This document shows, in pieces, positions 8,909-17,349 of a stretch of 64,000 nucleotides of DNA (positions are counted from its first letter, which is position 1; each line of letters starts with the position of its first letter). The notes under the pieces are model-generated. The model had not been told where the DNA came from and made no database searches. It saw nothing but the letters and a program-made list of their open reading frames with translations. The translations under genes were made by a program, and so were the position numbers. Origin of the DNA: Paenibacillus solani (GTDB taxonomy: Bacteria; Bacillota; Bacilli; Paenibacillales; Paenibacillaceae); contig NZ_LIUT01000001.1 in the NCBI RefSeq assembly GCF_001277345.1, forward strand, positions 2,813,699 to 2,877,698. Direction: 5' to 3'.

Positions 8909-9886
8909 ATGCTCGACGTCTTAATTATAGGTGCTGGCCCATGCGGCCTCTCTGCTGCCATTGAATGCAGCCGTCAAGGTCTCAGCAGCGAGATCATCGA
9001 TAAACATAACGTAGTTCATTCCATCTATCTCTATCCGACGCATATGCAATTTTTCAGCACGGCAGAAATGCTTGAAATCGGAGATATTCCTTTTACGATT
9101 TCTAACGATAAACCATTTCGGCATGAAGCACTGGCCTACTATCGCAAAGTCGCCCAGCATTTTAATCTCAAGATATCCCCATATGAAGAGGCTCTGACGA
9201 TTACCAAGCAGCCAGATGGCAGTTTTCAGGTGAAAACGCAGCGCCGCGGCGGGGTAGAATCCATTCGACAAGCCAAGCATGTCATCATTGCTACCGGATA
9301 TTTTGACCATCCGAATTATATTGGCATTCCCGGAGAAGACTTGGAGAAAGTCACTCATTATTTCCGCGAAGCCCATCCTTATGCCGGCATGAAAACTGCG
9401 ATCATCGGCGGCAGTAATTCCGCGGTAGACGCAGCGATGGAGCTAATCCGTGTAGGCGCGGAAGTTACGATGGTGTACCGGGGCGAAGAGGTTTCGCAGA
9501 ACATTAAGCCTTGGGTGCGGCCGCTATTCGATAGTCTGGTGCAGAAAGGCCAAATTCAGCTGCATCTGAACTCACGCGTCGTGCAAATCACGGAGACGGC
9601 CATCACAGTTCTATCGAATCAAGGACAGGAATCAATCATTGAGAATGATTTTGTACTGGCGTTGACCGGATTCCGCCCTGATCGTAAACTACTTGCCTCC
9701 TCCGGAGTGGAACTAAATGAAGACATGGAGAAACCGCTCTTTGATCCGGACACGATGGAAACCAACGTACCTGGACTCTATGTCGCCGGTGTTATTGCAT
9801 CCGGTCGTAATGCCAATGAAGTATTCATAGAGACAGGCAGGCTCCACGGTCGTCTGATTGCTCAGCATTTGGCCTCAAATAGCTGA
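8909..9886 (+). CDS. ypdA: YpdA-family bacillithiol-disulfide reductase (putative)
   Basis: A 325-residue flavoprotein of the thioredoxin-reductase superfamily. FAD-binding GAGPCG sits at residues 8-13, NADPH-binding IGGSNSAVDAAME near 170, and the C-terminal GLYVAGVIASG FAD motif near 290. There is no CxxC redox pair, as expected of YpdA (Bdr), which reduces bacillithiol disulfide using NADPH. ATG 8909 is preceded by AAGGAGG; the frame extends upstream to 8885 but without a better site. The gene is single, flanked by hairpins. Family assignment is firm; bacillithiol use by this organism is inferred. Confidence 0.9.
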   Translation: MLDVLIIGAGPCGLSAAIECSRQGLSSEIIDKHNVVHSIYLYPTHMQFFSTAEMLEIGDIPFTISNDKPFRHEALAYYRKVAQHFNLKISPYEEALTITKQPDGSFQVKTQRRGGVESIRQAKHVIIATGYFDHPNYIGIPGEDLEKVTHYFREAHPYAGMKTAIIGGSNSAVDAAMELIRVGAEVTMVYRGEEVSQNIKPWVRPLFDSLVQKGQIQLHLNSRVVQITETAITVLSNQGQESIIENDFVLALTGFRPDRKLLASSGVELNEDMEKPLFDPDTMETNVPGLYVAGVIASGRNANEVFIETGRLHGRLIAQHLASNS

Positions 9887-9889
9887 TAC

Positions 9890-9926
9890 ACAACATTTCT
9901 CAACCATTTCGGTTGATAGATGTTGT
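9890..9926 (+). terminator. Hairpin terminator after ypdA
   Basis: ACAACAT...CAACC pairs with GGTTG...ATGTTGT, followed by CTTCTT. The stem is interrupted and the T-run is weak. Confidence 0.55.
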
Positions 9927-9934
9927 CTTCTTGC

Positions 9935-9982
9935 GATATCAGAAAGACTCGCGGCTCTCGGTTCTTCTTACTTTCTGATATC
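9935..9982. repeat. Perfect 12-bp inverted repeat before the DUF441 gene
   Basis: GATATCAGAAAG (9935-9946) and CTTTCTGATATC (9971-9982) are exact inverse copies around a 24-nt GC-richer loop. The right arm ends 22 bp before the downstream ATG, so it may be an mRNA leader hairpin or a protein-binding site. Confidence 0.6.
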
Positions 9983-10004
9983 TAAAACATAAGGAGTGAT
10001 CCCC

Positions 10005-10448
10005 ATGGACATAACTTCACTCATCCTGCTGGCTATGGCGGGTCTTGGGATAATCAGCAGCAACACTGCAATTACGGTCGCCATGCTGGTATTGCTGTTC
10101 ATTCGCGTGACCGGATTTCAACAAGCATTCCCCTGGCTGGAGAAATATGGACTGACACTCGGCGTCATTATTCTCACGATTGGCGTGATGTCGCCGCTGG
10201 CCAGCGGCAAAATGAGCCTGCAATCGATCGGCGAATCCTTCCTGAACTGGAAGTCGCTCCTCGCGATCGCTGTTGGCATGCTTGTTGCTTATCTTGGCGG
10301 CCGGGGAGCCACACTGATGGGCAGCAATCCAACGGTGGTTGCCGGCCTTCTCGTCGGTACTGTACTTGGTGTAGCCTTGTTCCGTGGTGTCCCTGTAGGC
10401 CCGCTAATCGCTGCTGGCCTGCTGTCCTTGCTTATTGGCAAATCGTAG
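10005..10448 (+). CDS. DUF441 (UPF0756) integral membrane protein
   Basis: A 147-residue, very hydrophobic protein with four or five transmembrane helices, glycine-rich ([11 protein letters not shown] near 95, [20 protein letters not shown] near 120). This matches the DUF441/YeaL-YtwI family, whose function is unknown. ATG 10005 follows AAGGAGTGATCCCC; the frame also contains an ATG 9 nt upstream that would sit inside this site. It is monocistronic, between a leader hairpin and a strong terminator. Confidence 0.88.
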   Translation: MDITSLILLAMAGLGIISSNTAITVAMLVLLFIRVTGFQQAFPWLEKYGLTLGVIILTIGVMSPLASGKMSLQSIGESFLNWKSLLAIAVGMLVAYLGGRGATLMGSNPTVVAGLLVGTVLGVALFRGVPVGPLIAAGLLSLLIGKS

Positions 10449-10493
10449 CTGCAGCACTTTCTCTCAGTTTAAAGTTAATACTGGAAGAGCAAT

Positions 10494-10531
10494 AATCTCC
10501 CCAAGGGTTTCATGAACTTTTGGGGAGGTTT
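10494..10531 (+). terminator. Intrinsic terminator after the DUF441 gene
   Basis: AATCTCCCCAA pairs with TTGGGGAGGTT (one G-T pair), followed by TATTTGTTTT. Confidence 0.75.
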
Positions 10532-10569
10532 ATTTGTTTTATAATTAGGTCCATATATAGGGATTAGAT

Positions 10570-10606
10570 TACCATTTATAGTCTATTTTATGGTATGATA
10601 GCTATC
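10570..10606. promoter_or_regulatory. Inverted repeat and palindrome upstream of the prenyl-pentose cluster
   Basis: TACCAT (10570-10575) and ATGGTA (10590-10595) form an inverted repeat. The right arm overlaps a -10-like TATGAT (10594-10599) and is followed at once by the palindrome GATAGCTATC (10597-10606). The position is 60-96 bp before the first gene of the cluster. It may be an operator, but the -35 is poor. Confidence 0.35.
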
Positions 10607-10665
10607 GTGTTTTAGCGGTTCTTCTATGATCCCTTGTAAAATATGATCCACCAGGAGGTAACGCT

Positions 10666-11571
10666 TTGTCTTCAACGAATACAGAAACGACCGCAGCTCC
10701 GCTAAGACAGATGCCTCTGCTGCTCTTCAGGCAATTAAGACCGAAGCAGTGGACGAAGAACCTGTTAATCTTTGCAGCTCCTTTATTTTCATTTGAAACC
10801 ATAGGCCCCAGATCACTATTCGAAACCATCATCGGTTTCTTCCTGTTGTCCTTCGTTTCCGGCTGTGTATACATTGTGAACGATTATGCCGACCGCGAAG
10901 CGGACCGCAACCATCCGGTGAAGAAACACCGTCCTATGGCTTCAGGAGCTCTGCCACCACAGCTAGCGATTGTGTTCGGCGCTCTGCTGCTCATGGTTTC
11001 TTTAGCCGTGTCTTATGTACTGAATCCGCTGTTTACCGGCTTATTGCTGCTCTATTTTGCCATGAATGTTGCCTACTCCTTCCGGCTGAAGCATGTTGTC
11101 ATCATCGACATCATGATTATCGCAGCCGGGTTTGTACTGCGCGCCATCGCAGGCGGACTGGTTATTCATGTCCCATTCACACCTTGGTTCCTGCTCTGTA
11201 CTATGCTGCTCTCCCTCTTCCTAGCAATCGGCAAGAGACGACACGAGCTTTATCTGCTTCAGCAAGACAAGGGCTCCCATCGTAAAGTGCTGGATCAATA
11301 TTCGTTCGATTTATTGGACCAGATGAGCAGCATCGTAACCACGGCAACCATCATCACTTACTCGCTGTTTACCTTTACGTCCGGAAGAACCGTCCACCTG
11401 ATGTGGACCATACCGCTCGTCATCTACGGGATGTTCCGTTATCTTTATCTGATACATATCGAGAAAAAAGGCGGCGCTCCCGACCGGGTGCTTCTGGAAG
11501 ACACACATATCCTTGTCACCGTGATCCTCTATGTAATTAGCGTCATCGGGATATTGATCTATCTTGAATAA
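10666..11571 (+). CDS. UbiA-family prenyltransferase, phosphoribosyl-polyprenyl-phosphate synthase type
   Basis: A 301-residue membrane protein with about eight or nine helices. The opening FRQLRPKQWTKNLLIFAAPLF (starting about residue 21) is characteristic of the decaprenyl-phosphate phosphoribosyltransferase branch (mycobacterial Rv3806c) rather than ubiquinone or menaquinone enzymes. The Asp-rich motif NDYADREAD is at 72-80 and the second motif YSFRLKHVVIID at 137-148. Members move 5-phosphoribose from PRPP onto polyprenyl phosphate. It starts at TTG 10666 behind CAGGAGG. It leads a cluster with a HAD phosphatase, two half-transporters and a polytopic protein, consistent with making and exporting a lipid-linked pentose. 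Acceptor lipid and sugar are inferred. Confidence 0.85.
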   Translation: MSSTNTETTAAPLRQMPLLLFRQLRPKQWTKNLLIFAAPLFSFETIGPRSLFETIIGFFLLSFVSGCVYIVNDYADREADRNHPVKKHRPMASGALPPQLAIVFGALLLMVSLAVSYVLNPLFTGLLLLYFAMNVAYSFRLKHVVIIDIMIIAAGFVLRAIAGGLVIHVPFTPWFLLCTMLLSLFLAIGKRRHELYLLQQDKGSHRKVLDQYSFDLLDQMSSIVTTATIITYSLFTFTSGRTVHLMWTIPLVIYGMFRYLYLIHIEKKGGAPDRVLLEDTHILVTVILYVISVIGILIYLE

Positions 11572-11599
11572 TACAGAATGGTTAAACGAGGGAAATCTT

Positions 11600-12232
11600 A
11601 TGAAGACGAAATTCGCAATCTTTGACATCGACAAAACGATCATTCACACAGACTCCATGTTTCAATTCTTGAAATTCGGCATACGTAAGAAACCGGCCAG
11701 TTCGCCGGTCATCTTAAATGTCGTGCTGCGTTCCCTCTTGTACAAACTGGGGCTCATGCAAGCCGAAAAGGCGAAAAGCGCTTATTTTCATGCTATGCGC
11801 CACCTGGAGGATGCCGACCTTAAGCATTTTTACGAAACAGAATTAAAACCCGCTATTTATCCTGATGCGTTGAAGAAAATGCAGGATAAGAAAAGCGAAG
11901 GCTATCATGTACTGCTGGTAACGGCATCTCCAGACGCATATATGAGATACTTTGCAGAGCTGCCTTATGTCGATAAGGTGATCGCTACGAAACTATCTGT
12001 AAAGAACGGACGCTTTACCTCTATGATCGAAGGAAATAATTGCAAGGGAGAGGAAAAAGTGCACCGAATTCAGCAATATTTAACTGAACAGCAGCTAACC
12101 ATAGACTATGATTCTTCCTGTGCTTATTCCGACTCTTTGTCCGATCTGCCGATGCTGGGACTTGTCAAACACAAATTTTTGATCAATCACAAATCCGCTC
12201 ATGGATGCGAGGGTTTAAGATGGAACAGATAA
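11600..12232 (+). CDS. HAD-IB-type phosphatase
   Basis: A 210-residue HAD hydrolase of the phosphoserine-phosphatase-like subclass. Motif I is DIDKT (residues 9-13), motif II VTASP, the conserved lysine lies in NCKGEEKV, and the acidic motif is SDSLSDLP. There is an all-helical cap of moderate size. Start ATG 11600 follows GAGGGAAA; a longer frame from 11564 overlaps the UbiA gene and lacks a better site. In many proteobacteria a HAD domain is fused to a UbiA phosphoribosyltransferase, so here it most likely removes the 5-phosphate from the lipid-linked phosphoribose. That substrate is inferred from context. Confidence 0.85.
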   Translation: MKTKFAIFDIDKTIIHTDSMFQFLKFGIRKKPASSPVILNVVLRSLLYKLGLMQAEKAKSAYFHAMRHLEDADLKHFYETELKPAIYPDALKKMQDKKSEGYHVLLVTASPDAYMRYFAELPYVDKVIATKLSVKNGRFTSMIEGNNCKGEEKVHRIQQYLTEQQLTIDYDSSCAYSDSLSDLPMLGLVKHKFLINHKSAHGCEGLRWNR

Positions 12233-12561
12233 AAGCACAGAGCGCTCCTCGACACCTGGGCAAGCTGTTCATGATCCTGTCGGCTTTTTTGACGGCTACC
12301 GGCCAGCTGTTCTGGAAATGGGGACATACCCATCTGCTATACATGGGAATCGGTTTTATCTGTTACGGTCTTGGTGCCATTCTTATGATCAAGTCATTTT
12401 CTCTGGAGAAGCTGTCCGTCGCCTATCCTCTCATGTGCATCAGTTATATCGTCGCTCTGTTCTATGGCGATTGGTTTCTAGATGAACCGCTAACCCTGCA
12501 AAAACTGGCTGCCGTAGCCCTGCTTGGAATCGGGGTGACTTTAACTTCCTATGAAAAATGA
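12220..12561 (+). CDS. Small four-helix SMR/EamA-type transporter subunit 1
   Basis: A 113-residue protein with four transmembrane helices (about 17-35, 40-58, 68-85 and 92-110) and an SMR-like helix FLTATGQLFWKWG. Start ATG 12220 has GCGAGGG 6 nt upstream and overlaps the end of the HAD gene by 13 bp. The next gene overlaps its stop, giving a paired arrangement like ArnE/ArnF, which flip undecaprenyl-phosphate-aminoarabinose. I infer a role as half of a lipid-linked sugar flippase. A drug/cation efflux SMR pair is the alternative, but the flanking genes argue against it. Confidence 0.8.
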   Translation: MEQIKAQSAPRHLGKLFMILSAFLTATGQLFWKWGHTHLLYMGIGFICYGLGAILMIKSFSLEKLSVAYPLMCISYIVALFYGDWFLDEPLTLQKLAAVALLGIGVTLTSYEK

Positions 12562-12871
12562 CGGGTTTCTATACATACTTCTGCTCCTGATGACTTTGCT
12601 GGGCTCCCTGGGCAGCGTGTTCTTCAAGGGCTATACCGCGCGTAAACAACTCAAGCTGCTGCTGATCGGTTTTTTTAGTTATGGATTGGGGGCCTTGCTG
12701 AACATTTACCTGCTCGGGAAACTTCCCTACACATTAGTAATGCCGGCCAACGCACTGACGTTCTTATGGGCCCTATTGTTTGCCAAACTGGTATTCAAGG
12801 AAACCATCGGGATTCAAAAAATAGCCGGTGTGGCCTTCATCATCTCCGGATTGCTTCTTCTCATCTGGTAA
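12551..12871 (+). CDS. Small four-helix SMR/EamA-type transporter subunit 2
   Basis: A 106-residue, four-helix membrane protein that overlaps the preceding subunit by 11 bp. It has the EamA-like motifs GSLGSVFFKGY in helix 1 and PANALTFLWALLFAKLVFKE in helix 3-4. It is unlike subunit 1 in sequence, so the two probably form an asymmetric heterodimer. Length and pairing match the ArnE/ArnF half-transporters. Role inferred: moving the polyprenyl-phosphate-linked sugar to the outer leaflet. Confidence 0.8.
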   Translation: MKNDGFLYILLLLMTLLGSLGSVFFKGYTARKQLKLLLIGFFSYGLGALLNIYLLGKLPYTLVMPANALTFLWALLFAKLVFKETIGIQKIAGVAFIISGLLLLIW

Positions 12872-12928
12872 GATGAGCCGGTTAAATTATGGTGGGTACT
12901 TATCAAGGAAAGATGGTGGGACGAAAAC

Positions 12929-14221
12929 ATGACTTTTTTCAATTATTTATTTCGACATAAAAAAGATAACTACACGGCGATCGGATTAAGCGTATGTTTG
13001 GCCTTATGGTACATTTTCATGAATCTTCCATTCGTGAATTATATTAAGGATCATGCTGCTGAGTTGATGCCGCACAGCCCGTTCTACGGGGCGCCTTTTA
13101 CACTGAACCTGTTTAACTTCGATCCTTCAATGGAATATGGTCCGGAGAACATCTCGATCATTCATCCATTCATTAATTTCCTGACCAGTCCGTTAGTGAC
13201 GATGATCGGAGGCGTAAACCTCCCCTATCTGCTCATTCAATCCATCTTGAATGCCTTCAGCGCGGCGCTGGTCTATTACATCATCCGCAGAAGCGGTGCG
13301 GGCTGGACGCTGTCCCTCGTGACAGCTGCTTTCTTCGGTATTAGCTCCTATTCGCTGTTCACGACACTCATTCCGGATTCATATGCTTATGCGCAGTTTA
13401 TGATTATCCTCTCAGCTGCATATCTGCATTATTGCCGTATGGAGAATCGTTTTGCTGTCATCCCGAATGCCTTCCTGGCTCTGTTTAACTTCGGTATTAC
13501 GTCTACGAACGTTGCAACGTTCGCAGGATCGCTGCTGATCAGCCAGTTCGACAGACGGCAAAAGGGTACATTTAAACGTTTCATGATCATCATGCTTGTT
13601 TTTCTGGGAATGGCGGCGATCGTTACCCTGCTCCAGCACTTGCTGTTCTCGGGTAAATCATGGATCGGAAATATATTCTCAAGCGTGCAGAACGGTGCAC
13701 TCGGCTATGTTTCTCCTTTTTCATTCGAGCATCATTCACGAGTCTTCTACATGCTGTTTGTGAGCCCCGTCCTGTCGCCTGAGCTAGCCATGATTGATCC
13801 GGGAATCGCAGCCTTTGTAACGAATTTGGCCAAGCCCTATCCGATTCATGTTCACATCGTCGGGCTCGGAATGCTTATACTTGCGATTCTATCCTTCATA
13901 AAAGGAATCCAGTCGCGAGATACCTGGGCGTTCAGCATCTATATTCTGTTTGCCATTCTGCTGCATATCATCGTTGGATTTGGTTTGGCTACTTATGCGT
14001 ATGATCTTTACTTATACGCAGGACATTATCTGTTTGCCATATTTGTGCTTGCCGCGATGTTTATTGCGAGCACGAAGCACCTCCGGATTCAGCAGGCTTT
14101 AACTGGTATTATGACTCTGTTCCTCCTAACCACCTTAATAAACAACATCATCTTGCACGGACAGATACTGGATTATATTCAGATGACCTATGACACGGTA
14201 TTCAAAAATATCCAGAAGTAA
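12929..14221 (+). CDS. Polytopic membrane protein, candidate GT-C glycosyltransferase
   Basis: A 430-residue protein with roughly ten to eleven transmembrane helices and a large first external loop (about residues 32-75) holding acidic residues (NFDPSMEYGPEN). That layout resembles GT-C glycosyltransferases, which take sugar from polyprenyl-phosphate donors on the outer membrane face, but no definitive signature can be read. GGTGGGACG lies before ATG 12929. It is the last gene of the cluster, 57 bp after subunit 2. I infer that it transfers the lipid-linked pentose to an envelope polymer; the polymer is unknown. Confidence 0.7.
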   Translation: MTFFNYLFRHKKDNYTAIGLSVCLALWYIFMNLPFVNYIKDHAAELMPHSPFYGAPFTLNLFNFDPSMEYGPENISIIHPFINFLTSPLVTMIGGVNLPYLLIQSILNAFSAALVYYIIRRSGAGWTLSLVTAAFFGISSYSLFTTLIPDSYAYAQFMIILSAAYLHYCRMENRFAVIPNAFLALFNFGITSTNVATFAGSLLISQFDRRQKGTFKRFMIIMLVFLGMAAIVTLLQHLLFSGKSWIGNIFSSVQNGALGYVSPFSFEHHSRVFYMLFVSPVLSPELAMIDPGIAAFVTNLAKPYPIHVHIVGLGMLILAILSFIKGIQSRDTWAFSIYILFAILLHIIVGFGLATYAYDLYLYAGHYLFAIFVLAAMFIASTKHLRIQQALTGIMTLFLLTTLINNIILHGQILDYIQMTYDTVFKNIQK

Positions 14222-14238
14222 TCTCTTGAAACATGAAT

Positions 14239-14292
14239 AGACCCGTCCACAATAAACCAGGCCTCTAGGGCCAATCTATTGTGAACGGGTCT
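14239..14292. terminator. Bidirectional terminator between the prenyl-pentose cluster and the ABC exporter
   Basis: AGACCCGTcCACAATA pairs with TATTGTGaACGGGTCT around an inner AGGCCT/AGGGCC stem. Convergent genes end on both sides. Confidence 0.75.
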
Positions 14293-14324
14293 TCTTGTCG
14301 TTTTACGGAATTCAAGTAGATTTA

Positions 14325-16070
14325 TTAAGTCTCCAGATGCTGGACGTTGTACAGTCTCGCATAACTTCCATCACGATCCATCAGCTCGCTATGTGTTCCC
14401 TGCTCAGTAATCCTGCCGTTCTCAAGCACAACGATTTGATCGGCATGAGTAATGGTGGAAAGGCGATGAGCCACGATAAGCGTCGTTCGGTTGCTTGACA
14501 AGGATTGCAGGGCCTGCTGGATCAGATGCTCGGATTCCAGATCCAGAGCCGAGGTGGCCTCGTCCAGTACCAGGATATCCGGATCTTTCAGAAAGACACG
14601 GGCAATCGCAAGTCTCTGCTTCTGTCCTCCAGATAACTTGACGCCCCGTTCACCCACTTCCGTATCATAGCCTTGCGGCAGTTGGGAGATGAAGTCATGG
14701 GCATTGGCAGCTTTAGCAGCCGCAACAATCGCATCCTCACCTGCATCCGGGTTACCAAACAGAATATTCTCTCGGACCGTACCGCTGAACAGGAAGTTGT
14801 CCTGTAGTACCATACCAATCGATCCGCGTAAACTGTCCAGGGTGAGGTCCCTGACATCGTAGCCACCCATCTTCACGGCTCCCTGCTGTACGTCATAGAA
14901 CCGCGGGATCAGCCCAATTAACGACGATTTGCCGCCACCACTCATGCCAACGAACGCTACCGTCTGGCCTTGCTGAATGGTCAGGTTAATATCCTCAAGC
15001 ACCCAGCCTGCTTCATCATTATATTTGAAGTAAACATGTTCAAATTCGATCTGTCCTGCCGTCTTGAGCGTCTTGGCATTTGGCCGGTTCACAATGTCAT
15101 AAGGCTCGTCCAAGAGCTCCTTGACCCGCTCCAGCGAGGCTGAGGCCTGCGTCAGGACCGTAGAAGAGTTGATCAATCGGCGCAGAGGCGCATACAACCG
15201 GTCGAGATAACCAAAAAACGCAACAAATGTACCCAATGTCAGGTCCCCTTGGATGACACGGTAGCCCCCATAACCGATAACCAGAATCGGAGCAATATCG
15301 GTCAGCGTATTGATAATGGAGAACGTAAGTGCATTCCAGCGTGTCTGAGCCAATGCTTTATTAAGAAAATTGCCGTTGATTCCTTCGAATTTTTTCTGGT
15401 CGTACCGCTCCAGAGTAAAGCTTCGAATGACCGAGATGCCTTGAATCCGCTCATGCAGGTATGCCTGAATGCCTGCGAGCGCTTGCGACCGGTCTTTTGT
15501 CAAACGCTTAAGCCGCTTATACAGCAGATTGACTGCAAGTCCATACAACGGAAGAACCGAGATGGCAACCAGTGTCAATACGGGATTCATAAAGAACATT
15601 ACGATCAGTACAAACAGCAAAGTAAACATATCCAGCCATATGTTCATCATGCCAACTTCCACCAGGTTTTTGGATTGCTCCACGTCATTTATAAAACGGG
15701 ATATCGCCTCTCCTACCTTGGTGTTCTGATAATAGCGGAGAGATAGGCGCTGGAGGTGGGCATAAAGCCGGTTTCGCATATCAAACAAGATCCGGCTGGT
15801 TATGAACTGGGCAAAATACTGTCGCAAAAATTCCACCGGTCCGCGCACGACAATAAATAATACAAGCGTCCCCGCCAGAATCCACATCAAATCCTGAATT
15901 TTCTGTTCGACAGACATCTGCTGGTTAATCAACAGATCATCCACCACATATTTCATAATCATGGGCAAAAGGAGCGGAATCGCAAATTTAATCATGCCGA
16001 TGATGAGTGTCAGAACGATCCACTTCATATAGGGCTTAACAAAAGGATAATAGATTTTCCATGACTTCAA
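14325..16070 (-). CDS. ABC exporter half-transporter (MsbA/BmrA type)
   Basis: A fused ABC exporter of 581 residues. The six-helix permease domain (about 1-320) is followed by an ATPase with Walker A GMSGGGKSS near 377, signature LSGGQKQR, Walker B ILVLDEATSALD and the H-loop IVAHRLS. All catalytic residues are intact and no partner gene is adjacent, so it probably works as a homodimer exporting lipids or hydrophobic drugs, like BmrA/MsbA. It stands alone on the minus strand and the substrate cannot be read. Confidence 0.93.
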   Translation of the reverse strand: MKSWKIYYPFVKPYMKWIVLTLIIGMIKFAIPLLLPMIMKYVVDDLLINQQMSVEQKIQDLMWILAGTLVLFIVVRGPVEFLRQYFAQFITSRILFDMRNRLYAHLQRLSLRYYQNTKVGEAISRFINDVEQSKNLVEVGMMNIWLDMFTLLFVLIVMFFMNPVLTLVAISVLPLYGLAVNLLYKRLKRLTKDRSQALAGIQAYLHERIQGISVIRSFTLERYDQKKFEGINGNFLNKALAQTRWNALTFSIINTLTDIAPILVIGYGGYRVIQGDLTLGTFVAFFGYLDRLYAPLRRLINSSTVLTQASASLERVKELLDEPYDIVNRPNAKTLKTAGQIEFEHVYFKYNDEAGWVLEDINLTIQQGQTVAFVGMSGGGKSSLIGLIPRFYDVQQGAVKMGGYDVRDLTLDSLRGSIGMVLQDNFLFSGTVRENILFGNPDAGEDAIVAAAKAANAHDFISQLPQGYDTEVGERGVKLSGGQKQRLAIARVFLKDPDILVLDEATSALDLESEHLIQQALQSLSSNRTTLIVAHRLSTITHADQIVVLENGRITEQGTHSELMDRDGSYARLYNVQHLET

Positions 16071-16203
16071 TGGTGATAACAGCCCCTTTCTTACGTAATA
16101 TCCACTTGGTAATTAGACTCAGAGCAGTTGACATTTATGAACTTCAATGCTTTATTAGTTCTAATCTTATAAATTGTATCATGTCTTGCAGGAGGATTTA
16201 GTC

Positions 16204-16716
16204 ATGACCCGAGTTTTCGTGACGGAGGCCGTTATGCTCGCCATATATGGTCAGTTGTTAATACCAACCAAATCCGTCGAATATATTATCCCATACACTT
16301 CCATTCTGGAATTATATGAACTGCATACAACTGAGGAACATCTCATGAATAGCAGTGCCGATGATGAGCATGTCAAAACAAAAATCGGCGAATTGATTTC
16401 CTATTTTGAAGAGCCTTTGAACCGGAAAAAAATCGAACGCGCCTTACAGTCTCCTTGGGCCAAGAGCCCTTACATTCCCGTGAGTGAAACTACCCGGGTA
16501 TCGGTTATGAACACCCTGGATACCGCACCATATGGTGAATCCTTTGACCCTGTGGAAACCGAGCTCCTGTTAGCATCCCAACGAGCGGAGGCACCCATAC
16601 TGACAGATCAATACGAATTGATCCAGCGCATCGTTGAAGGCGCGCTGCCTGTTCAGGTATTTGATATCGATGACTTTGATTTCGCACTGGAATTCCCAGT
16701 GTCCAGACAACCTTGA
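16204..16716 (+). CDS. Conserved protein of unknown function
   Basis: A 170-residue soluble, acidic protein. ATG 16204 is chosen for GGAGG 12 nt upstream; the frame continues to 16174 without a site. It has a hydrophobic opening helix (VTEAVMLAIYGQLL), an acidic middle and a C-terminal LTDQYELIQRIVEG...FDIDDFDFALEF segment. The ILTD...DIDDF tail faintly recalls a PIN-like core, but the N-terminal catalytic aspartate of PIN domains is missing, so I do not assign it. It is single and is followed by a strong terminator. Confidence 0.75.
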   Translation: MTRVFVTEAVMLAIYGQLLIPTKSVEYIIPYTSILELYELHTTEEHLMNSSADDEHVKTKIGELISYFEEPLNRKKIERALQSPWAKSPYIPVSETTRVSVMNTLDTAPYGESFDPVETELLLASQRAEAPILTDQYELIQRIVEGALPVQVFDIDDFDFALEFPVSRQP

Positions 16717-16742
16717 TATTCAGAATGTGCTTTATACTCAAA

Positions 16743-16779
16743 AGGAGTCCCTCCCCGGTTGAATGGGGCTGGGACTCCT
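16743..16779 (+). terminator. Intrinsic terminator of the gene at 16204
   Basis: AGGAGTCCCtCCCC pairs with GGGGctGGGACTCCT. The following T-run is weak (CATTATT). Confidence 0.65.
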
Positions 16780-16792
16780 CATTATTAACCGA

Positions 16793-16817
16793 AAAAAATT
16801 CCCCCTGCGGGGAATTT
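16793..16817 (-). terminator. Intrinsic terminator of the small Nudix gene
   Basis: AAATTCCCC pairs with GGGGAATTT across a short loop. On the minus strand it is followed by a T-run (AATTTTTTTC). Confidence 0.75.
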
Positions 16818-16847
16818 AAGTCGCAATAATGCCGCATGAATATGCTT

Positions 16848-17297
16848 TTAGCACTTCTTTTTTACCTTATCCAGCAAACGAATGGTAATCGCATCCATCG
16901 CAGGCAGGGCTGAAAAGTCAAAATATTTAAGTGATACTTCTGTATTCGGGGACAAATGAATTGCGCTGTGCAAACCGGTTGCTTCGTAGACCCCGATCAC
17001 ATAATATACCTCATCCCCGCCAAGATGCTTCTTCATATATTCCGGACCTGATACCAGATCCAAGAGTCGCATATCATCCGCTGTCAGGCCGCTCTCTTCC
17101 CACAATTCTCTTGAAGCAGTGTCTTCAAGAGCCTCGCCGGGCCTCAGGTTTCCGAGCAGAATCCCCCATTCGTCCCTGTTCTGCCGTTTCAGGAGCAGAA
17201 TCTCTCCATTCTCGTTCAGCACCAGCACCGCCGCCTTCACACGGACCACCGAACGTTTGCCGATGTATTGGCGAATATCACGGTGATATACGCTCAT
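16848..17297 (-). CDS. Nudix hydrolase
   Basis: A 149-residue single-domain Nudix protein. The Nudix box G(x5)E(x7)REL(x)EE(x)GL is intact: GNLRPGE leads to RELWEESGL. The N-terminal strand VRVKAAVLVLNENGEILLLKRQ is typical. The substrate, usually a nucleoside diphosphate linked to another group, cannot be deduced. AAAGGAGG lies upstream of ATG 17297. It is monocistronic, with its own terminator. Confidence 0.9.
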   Translation of the reverse strand: MSVYHRDIRQYIGKRSVVRVKAAVLVLNENGEILLLKRQNRDEWGILLGNLRPGEALEDTASRELWEESGLTADDMRLLDLVSGPEYMKKHLGGDEVYYVIGVYEATGLHSAIHLSPNTEVSLKYFDFSALPAMDAITIRLLDKVKKKC

Positions 17298-17349
17298 CTT
17301 GGGAGCCTCCTTTCCCTAGATGACGCTGCAGTCTAACTTCATGTTCATG

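Noticed and set aside
16204..16716. PIN-domain ribonuclease for the unknown protein
   Set aside because: Only the C-terminal acidic segment resembles it; the first catalytic aspartate is absent.
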